A DNA stretch of 35,690 bases from contig PLZU01000013.1 in the NCBI GenBank assembly GCA_003152275.1, forward strand, positions 15,286-50,975, read 5' to 3'. This DNA is from Actinomycetota bacterium (lineage in GTDB: Bacteria > Actinomycetota > Thermoleophilia > Gaiellales > Gaiellaceae). The notes beneath the pieces were generated by a model. The model was given only the letters and a program-made list of their open reading frames with translations. It was not told the DNA's origin and ran no database searches. The position numbers were made by a program, and so were the translations under genes. Of the stretch, positions 29,688 through 35,690 are shown in pieces (within the stretch, counting starts at the first letter, position 1; every line of letters begins with the position of its first letter).

Positions 29688-32470
29688 ACACCGTTTCCGG
29701 GACGGTTCCGGGCGTACTGCTCCACGACGTCCAGCCTCCGAACGAACCGGCCGTCCGCAGCGGCGGCCTCCCGCGAAACGCCCGCATTTACCTCGCATTC
29801 ATCGCGTTGGCGACGATCGCGGCAGCCGGCAAGTTCTATGTGAACGCACCGAACATCCGCCATGGTTGGGGGGCCTTCGCCCTCTTGGCTGTCGCAGCGA
29901 CGATCGCCCATACGTTCCCAGTGAAATCGCCGCGGAACGCGATGTACCACACCTCGGTCGTGTTCCTTGTTGCGGCTGCCTTGCTGCTGCCGCCCGAGCT
30001 GATCGTGCTGATCCCGCTCGTGCAGACCGTCCCGCAGTGGTTGAAGGAGCGCAGTCCCTGGCCGATTCAGGGCTTCAACATCTGCAACTACACGCTCGCC
30101 TCGCTCGCGGCATGGGGTGTCGCGCGGCTGGTTCAGGAGCACGGCAGCGGCATCATCGCGAACTCCGACGCGCGTTTCGCCGCCGCCGGCTTTGCGGCCT
30201 CTGTCGCCTTCGTCGCGCTGAATCACGTGGTCCTCGCAGGGATCTTGAAGCTCGGCCGCGGCCACAGCTTCCGGGAGACGGGCCTCTTCAACGCAGAGAG
30301 CATCTCGGTCGACGTCGTGCTGACGATCCTCGGGGTGTCGCTCGCCGCGTTCTGGAATTGGAACCCCTGGCTGATCTTCGCGGCGCTCGCGCCGCTCGTC
30401 GTCGTCCACCGCTCGCTGAGCGTTCCGCAGCTGCAAGCGGAGGCGCGCGTCGACCCGAAGACCGGCTTGTACAACGCGCGTTACTTCGCGACGACACTCG
30501 CCGCGGAGCTCGCGCGCGCAGCACGCTTTGAGCGTCCGATGTCGCTGATCATGGCCGACCTCGACCTGTTGCGCGATATCAACAACGGCTACGGCCATCT
30601 CGCAGGCGACGCTGTCCTCAAGGGGATCGCCGAGATCTTCCGCCAGGAGCTTCGGAACTACGACGTGCCGGCGCGCTTCGGCGGTGAGGAGTTCTCGATC
30701 CTGCTGCCGGAAACGCCACCGGAGCAGGCGATGGAGATCGCGGAGCGGATCCGGCGCGCGGTTGCAGAGCGCGAGTTCGAGGTCGAGACAGCCGCCGAGC
30801 CGATCCGCGCGACGGTCTCGCTCGGAGTAGCCGGCTTCCCGAAGGACGGCCTCGACGCGAACGAGCTGATCCACCAGGCCGACCTCGCCGTGTACCGCGG
30901 CAAGCTCCAGGGTCGAAACCGCGTGGTCGGCGCGAGCACCGAGCCGCTGCTACTCGCCGCGGAGCGCGGTGCAAAGCTCCGCGCCGTCGTCGAGGACGGC
31001 GCGCACGTCACGACGCTTCCGCCCGCCGAGCAGCTCGAGCCTGCCGAGGAGCGTCGTACCCCGAGGCCGCGCACGCTTCACGGACCGACCTTCTTCCAGC
31101 TCTCGACGCGCCTTGCGTTCGTCGTCGCGTCGGTGAGCATCATCGGCATCGGCGCGGGTGTCGCGGGTCTTGTCTGGGGGCACAGCACCGACTACGTCGG
31201 CCTGCTCGCCGTGCTCGCACTCGTGGGCGCAGGGCAGGCGCTGTCGTTCGAGCTCGCCGAGGTCGAGGGCTCGCTGTCTGTCAGCGTCGTGGGCTCGCTG
31301 GCTGGTGCTGCGCTGTTCGACTACCGCGCCGCGCTGCCACTGGCGGTCACGATCGCCGTCGTCGACTGGAGCGCGCGCAGGAACTCGCTACACACGGTCG
31401 TCTACAACATTGGGACGATGGCGCTGTCGTCGCTCGCGGCTGCGTCCGTGTTCACGATCTGGTCAGGGACCGGGAACGCCGGCCGCCTGGTCGTGGCCGG
31501 TATCGGGATCCTGGCCGGAGCGGTGTACTTCCTCGTCAACATGGGCCTGCTGAGCTTCGCGTCCGGCGTCGAGGGACACGAGAGCCCGTGGGCCGTCTTC
31601 CACGAGCGGTTCGCTTGGCTGCTCCCGCACTACGTCGTCTACGGCTTCATCGGCGCAGTGATGGGCATCGGCTACGAGGCGGTCGGCCTCTACGGGCTGG
31701 CGGTCTTCGCGGTACCGCTGCTGCTCATGCGGAAGACACAAGAGGCCTACCTCAAGCACACGCAAAAGTCGGCGCAAAAGCTGCGTGAGGCGGCCGAGAC
31801 GATCCAGTCGCAGAACGTGTCGCTCGAGCAAGCGAACAAGTTGCTCAGGGAGCGCTCGACCGCGGCGATGGAGTCCCTCTCCGCCACGGTGGATGCGCGC
31901 GACTCCTACACCGCAGGCCACTCGCGGCGGGTGCAGCAGCTCTCGCTGGCGATCGGCCGCGAGCTCGGCCTCTCCCAGGCAGAGCTCGACCTGCTCGGTC
32001 ACGCCGCGCTCTTCCACGACATCGGCAAGCTTGCGATCCCGGACGCGATCCTCCTGAAGCCGGCCAGCCTGACAGGCGAAGAGTGGGCCCTTATGCAGCG
32101 CCACGCAGACGAGGGGGCGCGCATCATCGACCGTCTTGGCTTTCTCCAGGACGCGGTGCCGGCGATCCGCCACCACCACGAGCGCTTCGACGGGACGGGC
32201 TATCCGGACCGGATCGCCGGCGAGGAGATCCCGCTCGGCGCCCGCATCATCCACGTGGCCGACGCGCTCGACTCGATGCTCACGACGCGCATCTACCGCG
32301 CTGCCCGGCCGGTGAACGAGGCGCTCGCCGAGGTCAAGGACAAGGCCGGCACGCAGTTCTGCCCGCGCTGCGTCGCCGCGCTCGACCGGATCCTGCCCCT
32401 GGAGTCCGTCGTCGGCGACCTGCCGTCGGTCGAGCCTCAGCTGCAGCCCGCGCTCGTTCGCGCCAGCTAG
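29684..32470 (+). CDS. Membrane GGDEF / HD-GYP protein with two membrane domains (c-di-GMP synthesis and hydrolysis)
   Basis: 928 residues. First membrane domain about 34-245, then GGDEF domain about 250-415 with active-site GGEEF (333-337) and an inhibitory-site RxxD (Arg324-Asp327). A second membrane domain spans about 470-683 and is similar to the first (FNICNYTLASLAAW against VYNIGTMALSSLAAA). A coiled coil (about 685-730) leads to an HD-GYP domain (about 732-905) with HDIGK (778-782), HHE (831-833) and GTGYP (837-841). It should both make and break c-di-GMP at the inner face of the membrane. The arrangement looks like a fusion of two membrane-sensor proteins. GTG 29684 overlaps the stop of a mini-ORF. 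HEAR-repeat gene follows. Confidence 0.9.
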   Translation: MNTVSGTVPGVLLHDVQPPNEPAVRSGGLPRNARIYLAFIALATIAAAGKFYVNAPNIRHGWGAFALLAVAATIAHTFPVKSPRNAMYHTSVVFLVAAALLLPPELIVLIPLVQTVPQWLKERSPWPIQGFNICNYTLASLAAWGVARLVQEHGSGIIANSDARFAAAGFAASVAFVALNHVVLAGILKLGRGHSFRETGLFNAESISVDVVLTILGVSLAAFWNWNPWLIFAALAPLVVVHRSLSVPQLQAEARVDPKTGLYNARYFATTLAAELARAARFERPMSLIMADLDLLRDINNGYGHLAGDAVLKGIAEIFRQELRNYDVPARFGGEEFSILLPETPPEQAMEIAERIRRAVAEREFEVETAAEPIRATVSLGVAGFPKDGLDANELIHQADLAVYRGKLQGRNRVVGASTEPLLLAAERGAKLRAVVEDGAHVTTLPPAEQLEPAEERRTPRPRTLHGPTFFQLSTRLAFVVASVSIIGIGAGVAGLVWGHSTDYVGLLAVLALVGAGQALSFELAEVEGSLSVSVVGSLAGAALFDYRAALPLAVTIAVVDWSARRNSLHTVVYNIGTMALSSLAAASVFTIWSGTGNAGRLVVAGIGILAGAVYFLVNMGLLSFASGVEGHESPWAVFHERFAWLLPHYVVYGFIGAVMGIGYEAVGLYGLAVFAVPLLLMRKTQEAYLKHTQKSAQKLREAAETIQSQNVSLEQANKLLRERSTAAMESLSATVDARDSYTAGHSRRVQQLSLAIGRELGLSQAELDLLGHAALFHDIGKLAIPDAILLKPASLTGEEWALMQRHADEGARIIDRLGFLQDAVPAIRHHHERFDGTGYPDRIAGEEIPLGARIIHVADALDSMLTTRIYRAARPVNEALAEVKDKAGTQFCPRCVAALDRILPLESVVGDLPSVEPQLQPALVRAS

Positions 32471-32498
32471 AAGCGTCTGACCTCTCCTTAGCTCGCAC

Positions 32499-32526
32499 TT
32501 GCGTTTTTTCTAACTTGCTCTACCAT
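32499..32526 (+). promoter_or_regulatory. Promoter of the HEAR-repeat gene (TTGCGT-16-TACCAT)
   Basis: TTGCGT 32499-32504, 16-base spacer, TACCAT 32521-32526, then 7 bases to ATG 32534. No ribosome site, so the mRNA is probably leaderless. The T6 run at 32504-32509 lies in the spacer. Confidence 0.6.
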
Positions 32527-32533
32527 TCTTGGC

Positions 32534-33226
32534 ATGCCCCAGAAGCGCCGCTTCCGGGCGGTGGCCGAGATCGATCCGAAGAAGCTGGCCGAGTTTCAAG
32601 CCGGGATCCGGAAGCGCTACTCCGACGAGCAGATCCTCGCTGAGCTGCGAGCGTGCGCCGAGCGTCTCGGCCGGTCGCCGACGATGCGCGAGTTCGCGGC
32701 GGACCCGGAGACCTCGGTGCACCCGCAGACCGTGATCGAGCACTACGGCTCGTGGAACGCAGCCAAGCGGGCGGCCGGGCTGGTCCCGCGCCGCTTCGCC
32801 ACGCGCGAGGAGCTGCTCGGGCTTTTGACCGAGCTTGGCGAAGAGCTCGGGCGGCCGCCCACCGCGCGCGACATCGACGAGCACAAGGGGAAGCTCCCGT
32901 CCAAGTCGCTCTACTGGCATACCTTCGGCTCGCTCACGAACGCGCTGCGCGAGGCCGGGTTCGACGTGCCGGTGGGGGAGGAGCGGCTGGAGCGGGCGGT
33001 CGAGCAGGGCACAGAGCTCGCTCACGCGCTCGGCCGGCTCCCGAAGTTCGCGGACTGGGCCGACGCGCGCAAGGAGGACAACACGCTCTTGACCGAGTGG
33101 CAGGTCTACCGGATGCTCGACGCGCGGCGGGGCGCCTGGTCGACCTTCCAGTTCCTCGTTCGGGAGCGCCTGGACGAGCAGGGCATCCGCGTCTCGACGG
33201 ATGGGCGCCTGCTGAAGAAGCGCTAG
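32534..33226 (+). CDS. Homing-endonuclease-associated-repeat (HNH_repeat) protein
   Basis: 230 residues of consecutive helical repeats of the kind IxAL/RxxxxxLGRxPTxxEFxxxxxxxxxxTVxxHYGSWNxAxxxAGL. Copies are at about 31-84 (LRACAERLGRSPTMREFAADPETSVHPQTVIEHYGSWNAA is the clearest), about 90-145 (LTELGEELGRPPTARDIDEHKGKLPSKSLYWHTFGSLTNALREAG) and a weaker one about 150-205. No nuclease motif is attached, so it is most likely a stand-alone DNA-binding regulator. Targets are unknown. Its leaderless-type promoter is among the clearest in the window. The stop overlaps that of the convergent amidotransferase by 4 bases. Confidence 0.85.
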   Translation: MPQKRRFRAVAEIDPKKLAEFQAGIRKRYSDEQILAELRACAERLGRSPTMREFAADPETSVHPQTVIEHYGSWNAAKRAAGLVPRRFATREELLGLLTELGEELGRPPTARDIDEHKGKLPSKSLYWHTFGSLTNALREAGFDVPVGEERLERAVEQGTELAHALGRLPKFADWADARKEDNTLLTEWQVYRMLDARRGAWSTFQFLVRERLDEQGIRVSTDGRLLKKR

Positions 33227-34017
33227 AGGGTTGCGAGCGCCGCAAGGCGCGCGAGGCAGGAGAGACCCTCCTGCGGAGCGCGGACAGCGGGCAGTGCGAT
33301 GGGATCGGTGTAGCTGAGGTCGGGCCGGAAGCGCTCGTCGCGGGCGATTCGCCCGGCGCAGAGGGCGAGAAAAGTGCCCATCTTGAGCTCACGCTTGCGC
33401 AGCTTCACGCCGGCGTAGCGCTCGACCACCTCGAGGGCGGCACGCGTCGAGGCGAAGAACAGCTCGTGCTTACTCGCGCCGAGCCAGAGCGGCCGGCCTG
33501 CGCCGCGGGCGACGAAGACGGTGCCGGCGAGGCGCGCGTCGAGCCACGCCGTGGCGAAGGAGCCGTCGAGGTCCTCGAGCACGCGGGCGTCGTTGTGAGA
33601 GTGGGCGGCGAGCGCGAAGATCGCCTCGGAGTCGACGGTCATCCGCGCCTCCGAGCGTGCGCAGCGATGGGGGGCGAGCAGCTCGTCGTCGTTCAGGATG
33701 ATTCCGTTGTGGATCCCGACGACCGGCCCGTGGCGAACCGGGTGGTTGTTGGCCGAGATCGAGGGGTGGCCCTTCGTGTAGTCGCGGACGTGAACGAGGA
33801 GCTCGGTCGCCGGCTGAGGCACGGAGATCCGGTCCAGGAGCTTGCTGGCGGCCGTCCGCTGCTTCGTGACGACGGGATAAGCGTCTTCCGGGCCGCGATA
33901 GGCGTACCCGACGGCGTCGGCACCGCGCTCTGCAATACCCGCGAGCAGGGCTTGAGCCGCGAGCGTCCGGTCAACGGCGCTGCGCGTGGAAAGGCTGTAG
34001 CCGGCAATCCCGCACAT
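33223..34017 (-). CDS. Stand-alone class II glutamine amidotransferase domain protein
   Basis: 264 residues of the Ntn-hydrolase GATase_6/7 fold as in GlmS, PurF and AsnB N-termini. It begins MCGIAGYSL, so after removal of Met the N-terminal Cys2 is the nucleophile; HNGIILNDDEL and VDSEAIFAL match the family's glutamine-binding segments. No synthase domain follows: the chain ends after PQEGLSCLARLAALATL. It must hand ammonia to a partner elsewhere or act as a glutaminase. A GAGGAG site lies 11 bases before ATG 34017, so this gene, unlike several neighbours, has an ordinary leader. The partner is not identifiable here. Confidence 0.85.
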   Translation of the reverse strand: MCGIAGYSLSTRSAVDRTLAAQALLAGIAERGADAVGYAYRGPEDAYPVVTKQRTAASKLLDRISVPQPATELLVHVRDYTKGHPSISANNHPVRHGPVVGIHNGIILNDDELLAPHRCARSEARMTVDSEAIFALAAHSHNDARVLEDLDGSFATAWLDARLAGTVFVARGAGRPLWLGASKHELFFASTRAALEVVERYAGVKLRKRELKMGTFLALCAGRIARDERFRPDLSYTDPIALPAVRAPQEGLSCLARLAALATL

Positions 34018-34047
34018 TTCTCGACAAGCTCCTCGTAGGACCCTCGT

Positions 34048-34075
34048 CTTTTACGACGCGGACCTTGATACCCAA
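34048..34075 (-). promoter_or_regulatory. Promoter candidate for the amidotransferase gene (TTGGGT-16-TAAAAG)
   Basis: On the minus strand TTGGGT (34075-34070), 16 bases, TAAAAG (34053-34048). A short leader with GAGGAG (34034-34029) follows. Confidence 0.45.
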
Positions 34076-34155
34076 GTTAGCGGAGGATTCGGCGGGCGCC
34101 GCTGCCTCCCTTGTGGCTATCAAGCCAAGCCCCGACCCGGCCGATAACCCAGGCG

Positions 34156-35145
34156 ATGGAGCCGCGGCCTCTTTCCGAAGACCCTGCGACCCCCGACGTC
34201 GCCGAAGCGCACCTGGAGCTCGTCCCGGCGCTCGACGATCCGGAGGCGCCGGAGGAGCCCGAAGCGGCAGAGGACGACGACGGTCCGGCTGCGGAGGATC
34301 TCAAGGCTCTCGAGGCCGCCGCCCAGGCGCAGGACCCGCTGAAACTCTACGTGCGCTCGATCGGCGGAGGCCCGCTCCTCACTCGCCTCGAAGAGCGCGA
34401 GCTTGCGCGGCGCAAGGACGCCGGCGACGAGGACGCGAAACGGAAGTTGATCGAGTCGAACCTGAGGCTCGTGATGTCGATCACGCGCAACTACACGAAG
34501 GCCGGTGTGCCGCTCCTCGATCTGATCCAGGAGGGGAACCTCGGTCTCATCCGCGCGGTCGAGAAGTTCGACTACAAGATGGGCTACAAGCTTTCGACCT
34601 ACGCGACGTGGTGGATCCGACAATCGGTGACGCGCGCGCTCGCAGATCAGGGTCGCACGATCCGGCTCCCCGTCCACGTTGCCGAGCAAGTGCGCCGCTT
34701 GCTCCGGACACGACGGCAGCTCGCACAGAAGTTCAACCGCGAGCCGACGCAGGCGGAGCTTGCCAAGGAGTCTGGGTTGGACGAGAAGCGCGTGCAGGAC
34801 TTGCTCGACCTCGTCGAGACACCGGTGAGCCTCGAGACACCCGTCGGCGACGGCGAGAGTCTTTACGGCGATCTGATCGAAGATGTCAATTCGCACACGC
34901 CCGACGAGATGACCGCGCAGCGATCGCGTTCGAACGAGCTGGCGCACGCGCTCTCACATCTCAATCCGCGCATGCGTCGAGTGCTCGCGCTTCGATTCGG
35001 GCTAGACGGCGAGACACCGCAGACGCTCGAAGAGGTCGGTGTCGGTCTCGGCATCACCCGCGAGCGTGTGCGTCAACTCGAGTCGCGCGCGCTGCGCGAA
35101 CTGCGCATCGCAGCGCCGGATCTCGAGCTGTACCTGCGCGCCTAG
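34156..35145 (+). CDS. Sigma-70 family RNA polymerase sigma factor (group 1/2, RpoD-like)
   Basis: 329 residues from ATG 34156. An acidic N-terminal stretch ([17 protein letters not shown]) precedes region 1.2 ([11 protein letters not shown]). Region 2 is near-consensus: [61 protein letters not shown] recognises the -10 box and melts DNA. Region 3 follows, and region 4 has the -35-binding helix-turn-helix [28 protein letters not shown]. Shorter than a primary RpoD, it could be principal or alternative. TTG 34111 is an upstream in-frame alternative; ATG 34156 is preferred for the GATAAC box 7 bases before it. It converges on a second sigma gene with 5 bases between. Confidence 0.92.
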   Translation: MEPRPLSEDPATPDVAEAHLELVPALDDPEAPEEPEAAEDDDGPAAEDLKALEAAAQAQDPLKLYVRSIGGGPLLTRLEERELARRKDAGDEDAKRKLIESNLRLVMSITRNYTKAGVPLLDLIQEGNLGLIRAVEKFDYKMGYKLSTYATWWIRQSVTRALADQGRTIRLPVHVAEQVRRLLRTRRQLAQKFNREPTQAELAKESGLDEKRVQDLLDLVETPVSLETPVGDGESLYGDLIEDVNSHTPDEMTAQRSRSNELAHALSHLNPRMRRVLALRFGLDGETPQTLEEVGVGLGITRERVRQLESRALRELRIAAPDLELYLRA

Positions 35146-35154
35146 TAGTACTAG
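35142..35154. other. 13-bp AT-rich palindrome holding the stops of both sigma genes
   Basis: CTAGTA-G-TACTAG is a perfect palindrome around a central base. It contains TAG 35143-35145 for the plus-strand sigma gene and the TAG (complement of 35151-35153) for the minus-strand one. Confidence 0.6.
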
Positions 35155-35690
35155 CTCGCGGCGACCATCTGCATCTCGCGCAACCCCGCGAGACGGCGAA
35201 GCGACTCGAGCTCGATCTGCCGGACGCGCTCGCGTGTGAGACCGAGACGCTTTCCGATCTCCTCGAGCGTCCTCGGCTCCTCGTCGACGAGGCCGTAGCG
35301 CAGCACGAGCACCATCCGCTCGCGGTCGGGCAATGCCAGCAGAGCCACCGTGAGAGCCTGGCTGCGGAGCGACACTTCGACGCGCTCTTCCGGAAGCGGG
35401 TCGTTCCCTGCGACGAAGTCGCCGAACACCGCATCCTCGTGCTCACCGACGGGCTGGTCGAGGCTGGCCGACGCGCGTGCGGCGGCTTTCACCTCGCGCG
35501 CCTGCTCGACCGGGAGCGACGCCTCCTCGGCGATCTCCTCGAGCGTCGGCTCGCGACCGAGCTCCATCCAGAGCGTGCGCTCGGCCCGGTTCATCTTCTG
35601 CATGCGCTCGACGATGTGCACCGGCATGCGGATCGTGCGGGCCTTGTCGGCGAGTGCGCGTGCGACGGCCTGGCGGATCCACCAGGTGGC
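35151..35690 (-). CDS. Second sigma-70 family factor (partial, 5' end outside the window)
   Basis: 179 residues are visible, open through the window end. It enters in region 2.4 with ATWWIRQAVARALADKARTIR, continues with MPVHIVERMQKMNRAERTL (region 3) and LGREPTLEEIAEEASLP, and ends with region 4 LPDRERMVLVLRYGL and RTLEEIGKRLGLTRERVRQIE, the -35 reader. ATG 35627 is internal and not the start, because the reading frame is conserved upstream of it. It is related to, but clearly distinct from, the convergent sigma gene at 34156-35145. Complete gene likely lies mostly beyond 35690. Confidence 0.9.
   Translation of the reverse strand, partial: ATWWIRQAVARALADKARTIRMPVHIVERMQKMNRAERTLWMELGREPTLEEIAEEASLPVEQAREVKAAARASASLDQPVGEHEDAVFGDFVAGNDPLPEERVEVSLRSQALTVALLALPDRERMVLVLRYGLVDEEPRTLEEIGKRLGLTRERVRQIELESLRRLAGLREMQMVAAS

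Noticed and set aside
28970-30874. 634-residue minus-strand open frame
   Set aside because: It runs antisense through the protease repeat and the membrane/GGDEF gene; no family motif and repetitive composition.
35146-35150. tRNA or mobile-element attachment site between the sigma genes
   Set aside because: There are only five bases between stops; the palindrome is short and no integrase or tRNA is nearby.

Overview
The window is high-GC, densely coded bacterial chromosome from an actinobacterium, most likely class Thermoleophilia (Gaiellales/Solirubrobacterales-like). This placement is inferred from gene content and order: RNase Y just downstream of recA-recX, a miaB/miaA/dapF block, a meso-DAP pathway cluster next to hflX-dut, murT-gatD, a 'homing endonuclease associated repeat' protein, and secreted proteins of a style I associate with that class. 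GTG and TTG starts are frequent and many neighbouring genes overlap by 4 bases. I see no tRNA, rRNA, CRISPR array, transposase, prophage or replication origin.

Layout. 1-5187: tail of a transporter gene, then four ABC permeases that are two copies of one heterodimeric pair (nucleoside/simple-sugar class), then a small membrane protein. 5188-5403: a gap with strong hairpins, a 22-bp-spaced direct repeat and a promoter. 5404-9687: a co-directional run rodZ-like, cinA, thpR, recA, recX; a LexA-type SOS box with promoter sits inside thpR, upstream of recA. 9688-11554: long leader and rny. 11578-12999: cupin protein, possible small membrane protein, membrane-anchored peptidoglycan-binding protein. 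13016-15006 (minus): a secreted protein, a 26-residue micro-ORF with a perfect lasso-peptide leader motif but no core, and a Pro-rich anchored protein. 15220-19070: miaB, flippase-like membrane protein (minus), miaA, and a shortened dapF lacking both catalytic cysteines. 19067-21963 (minus): dapE-dapC-dapD. 21976-25343: hflX, dut, Nudix hydrolase, solitary OLD-type ATPase/TOPRIM protein. 25340-27459 (minus): murT-gatD, lipid II amidation. 27633-29516: secreted subtilisin-like protease with a duplicated N-terminal motif and a pentapeptide Trp repeat. 29517-32470: structured leader, mini-ORF, and a 928-residue protein with membrane-GGDEF-membrane-HD-GYP architecture. 32534-34017: HEAR-repeat protein and stand-alone class II amidotransferase. 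34156-35690: two convergent sigma-70 genes, the second cut by the window end.

How the genes fit together. dapF/D/C/E supply meso-DAP and MurT-GatD amidates the lipid II stem peptide, so peptidoglycan synthesis is a strong theme, joined by a peptidoglycan-binding protein and a RodZ-like cell-shape regulator. RecA/RecX and Dut serve DNA repair and nucleotide hygiene. MiaA and MiaB act in sequence on tRNA A37. RNase Y, ThpR and HflX are RNA/ribosome housekeeping. The less ordinary parts are the lasso-leader micro-ORF locus, the dapF-like enzyme with Ser/Ser in place of Cys/Cys, the palindrome-bearing insertion in thpR between the SOS box and recA, two mini-ORFs that couple translation, the fused c-di-GMP protein, and a recurring -10 motif placed 6-11 nt before start codons (leaderless transcripts).
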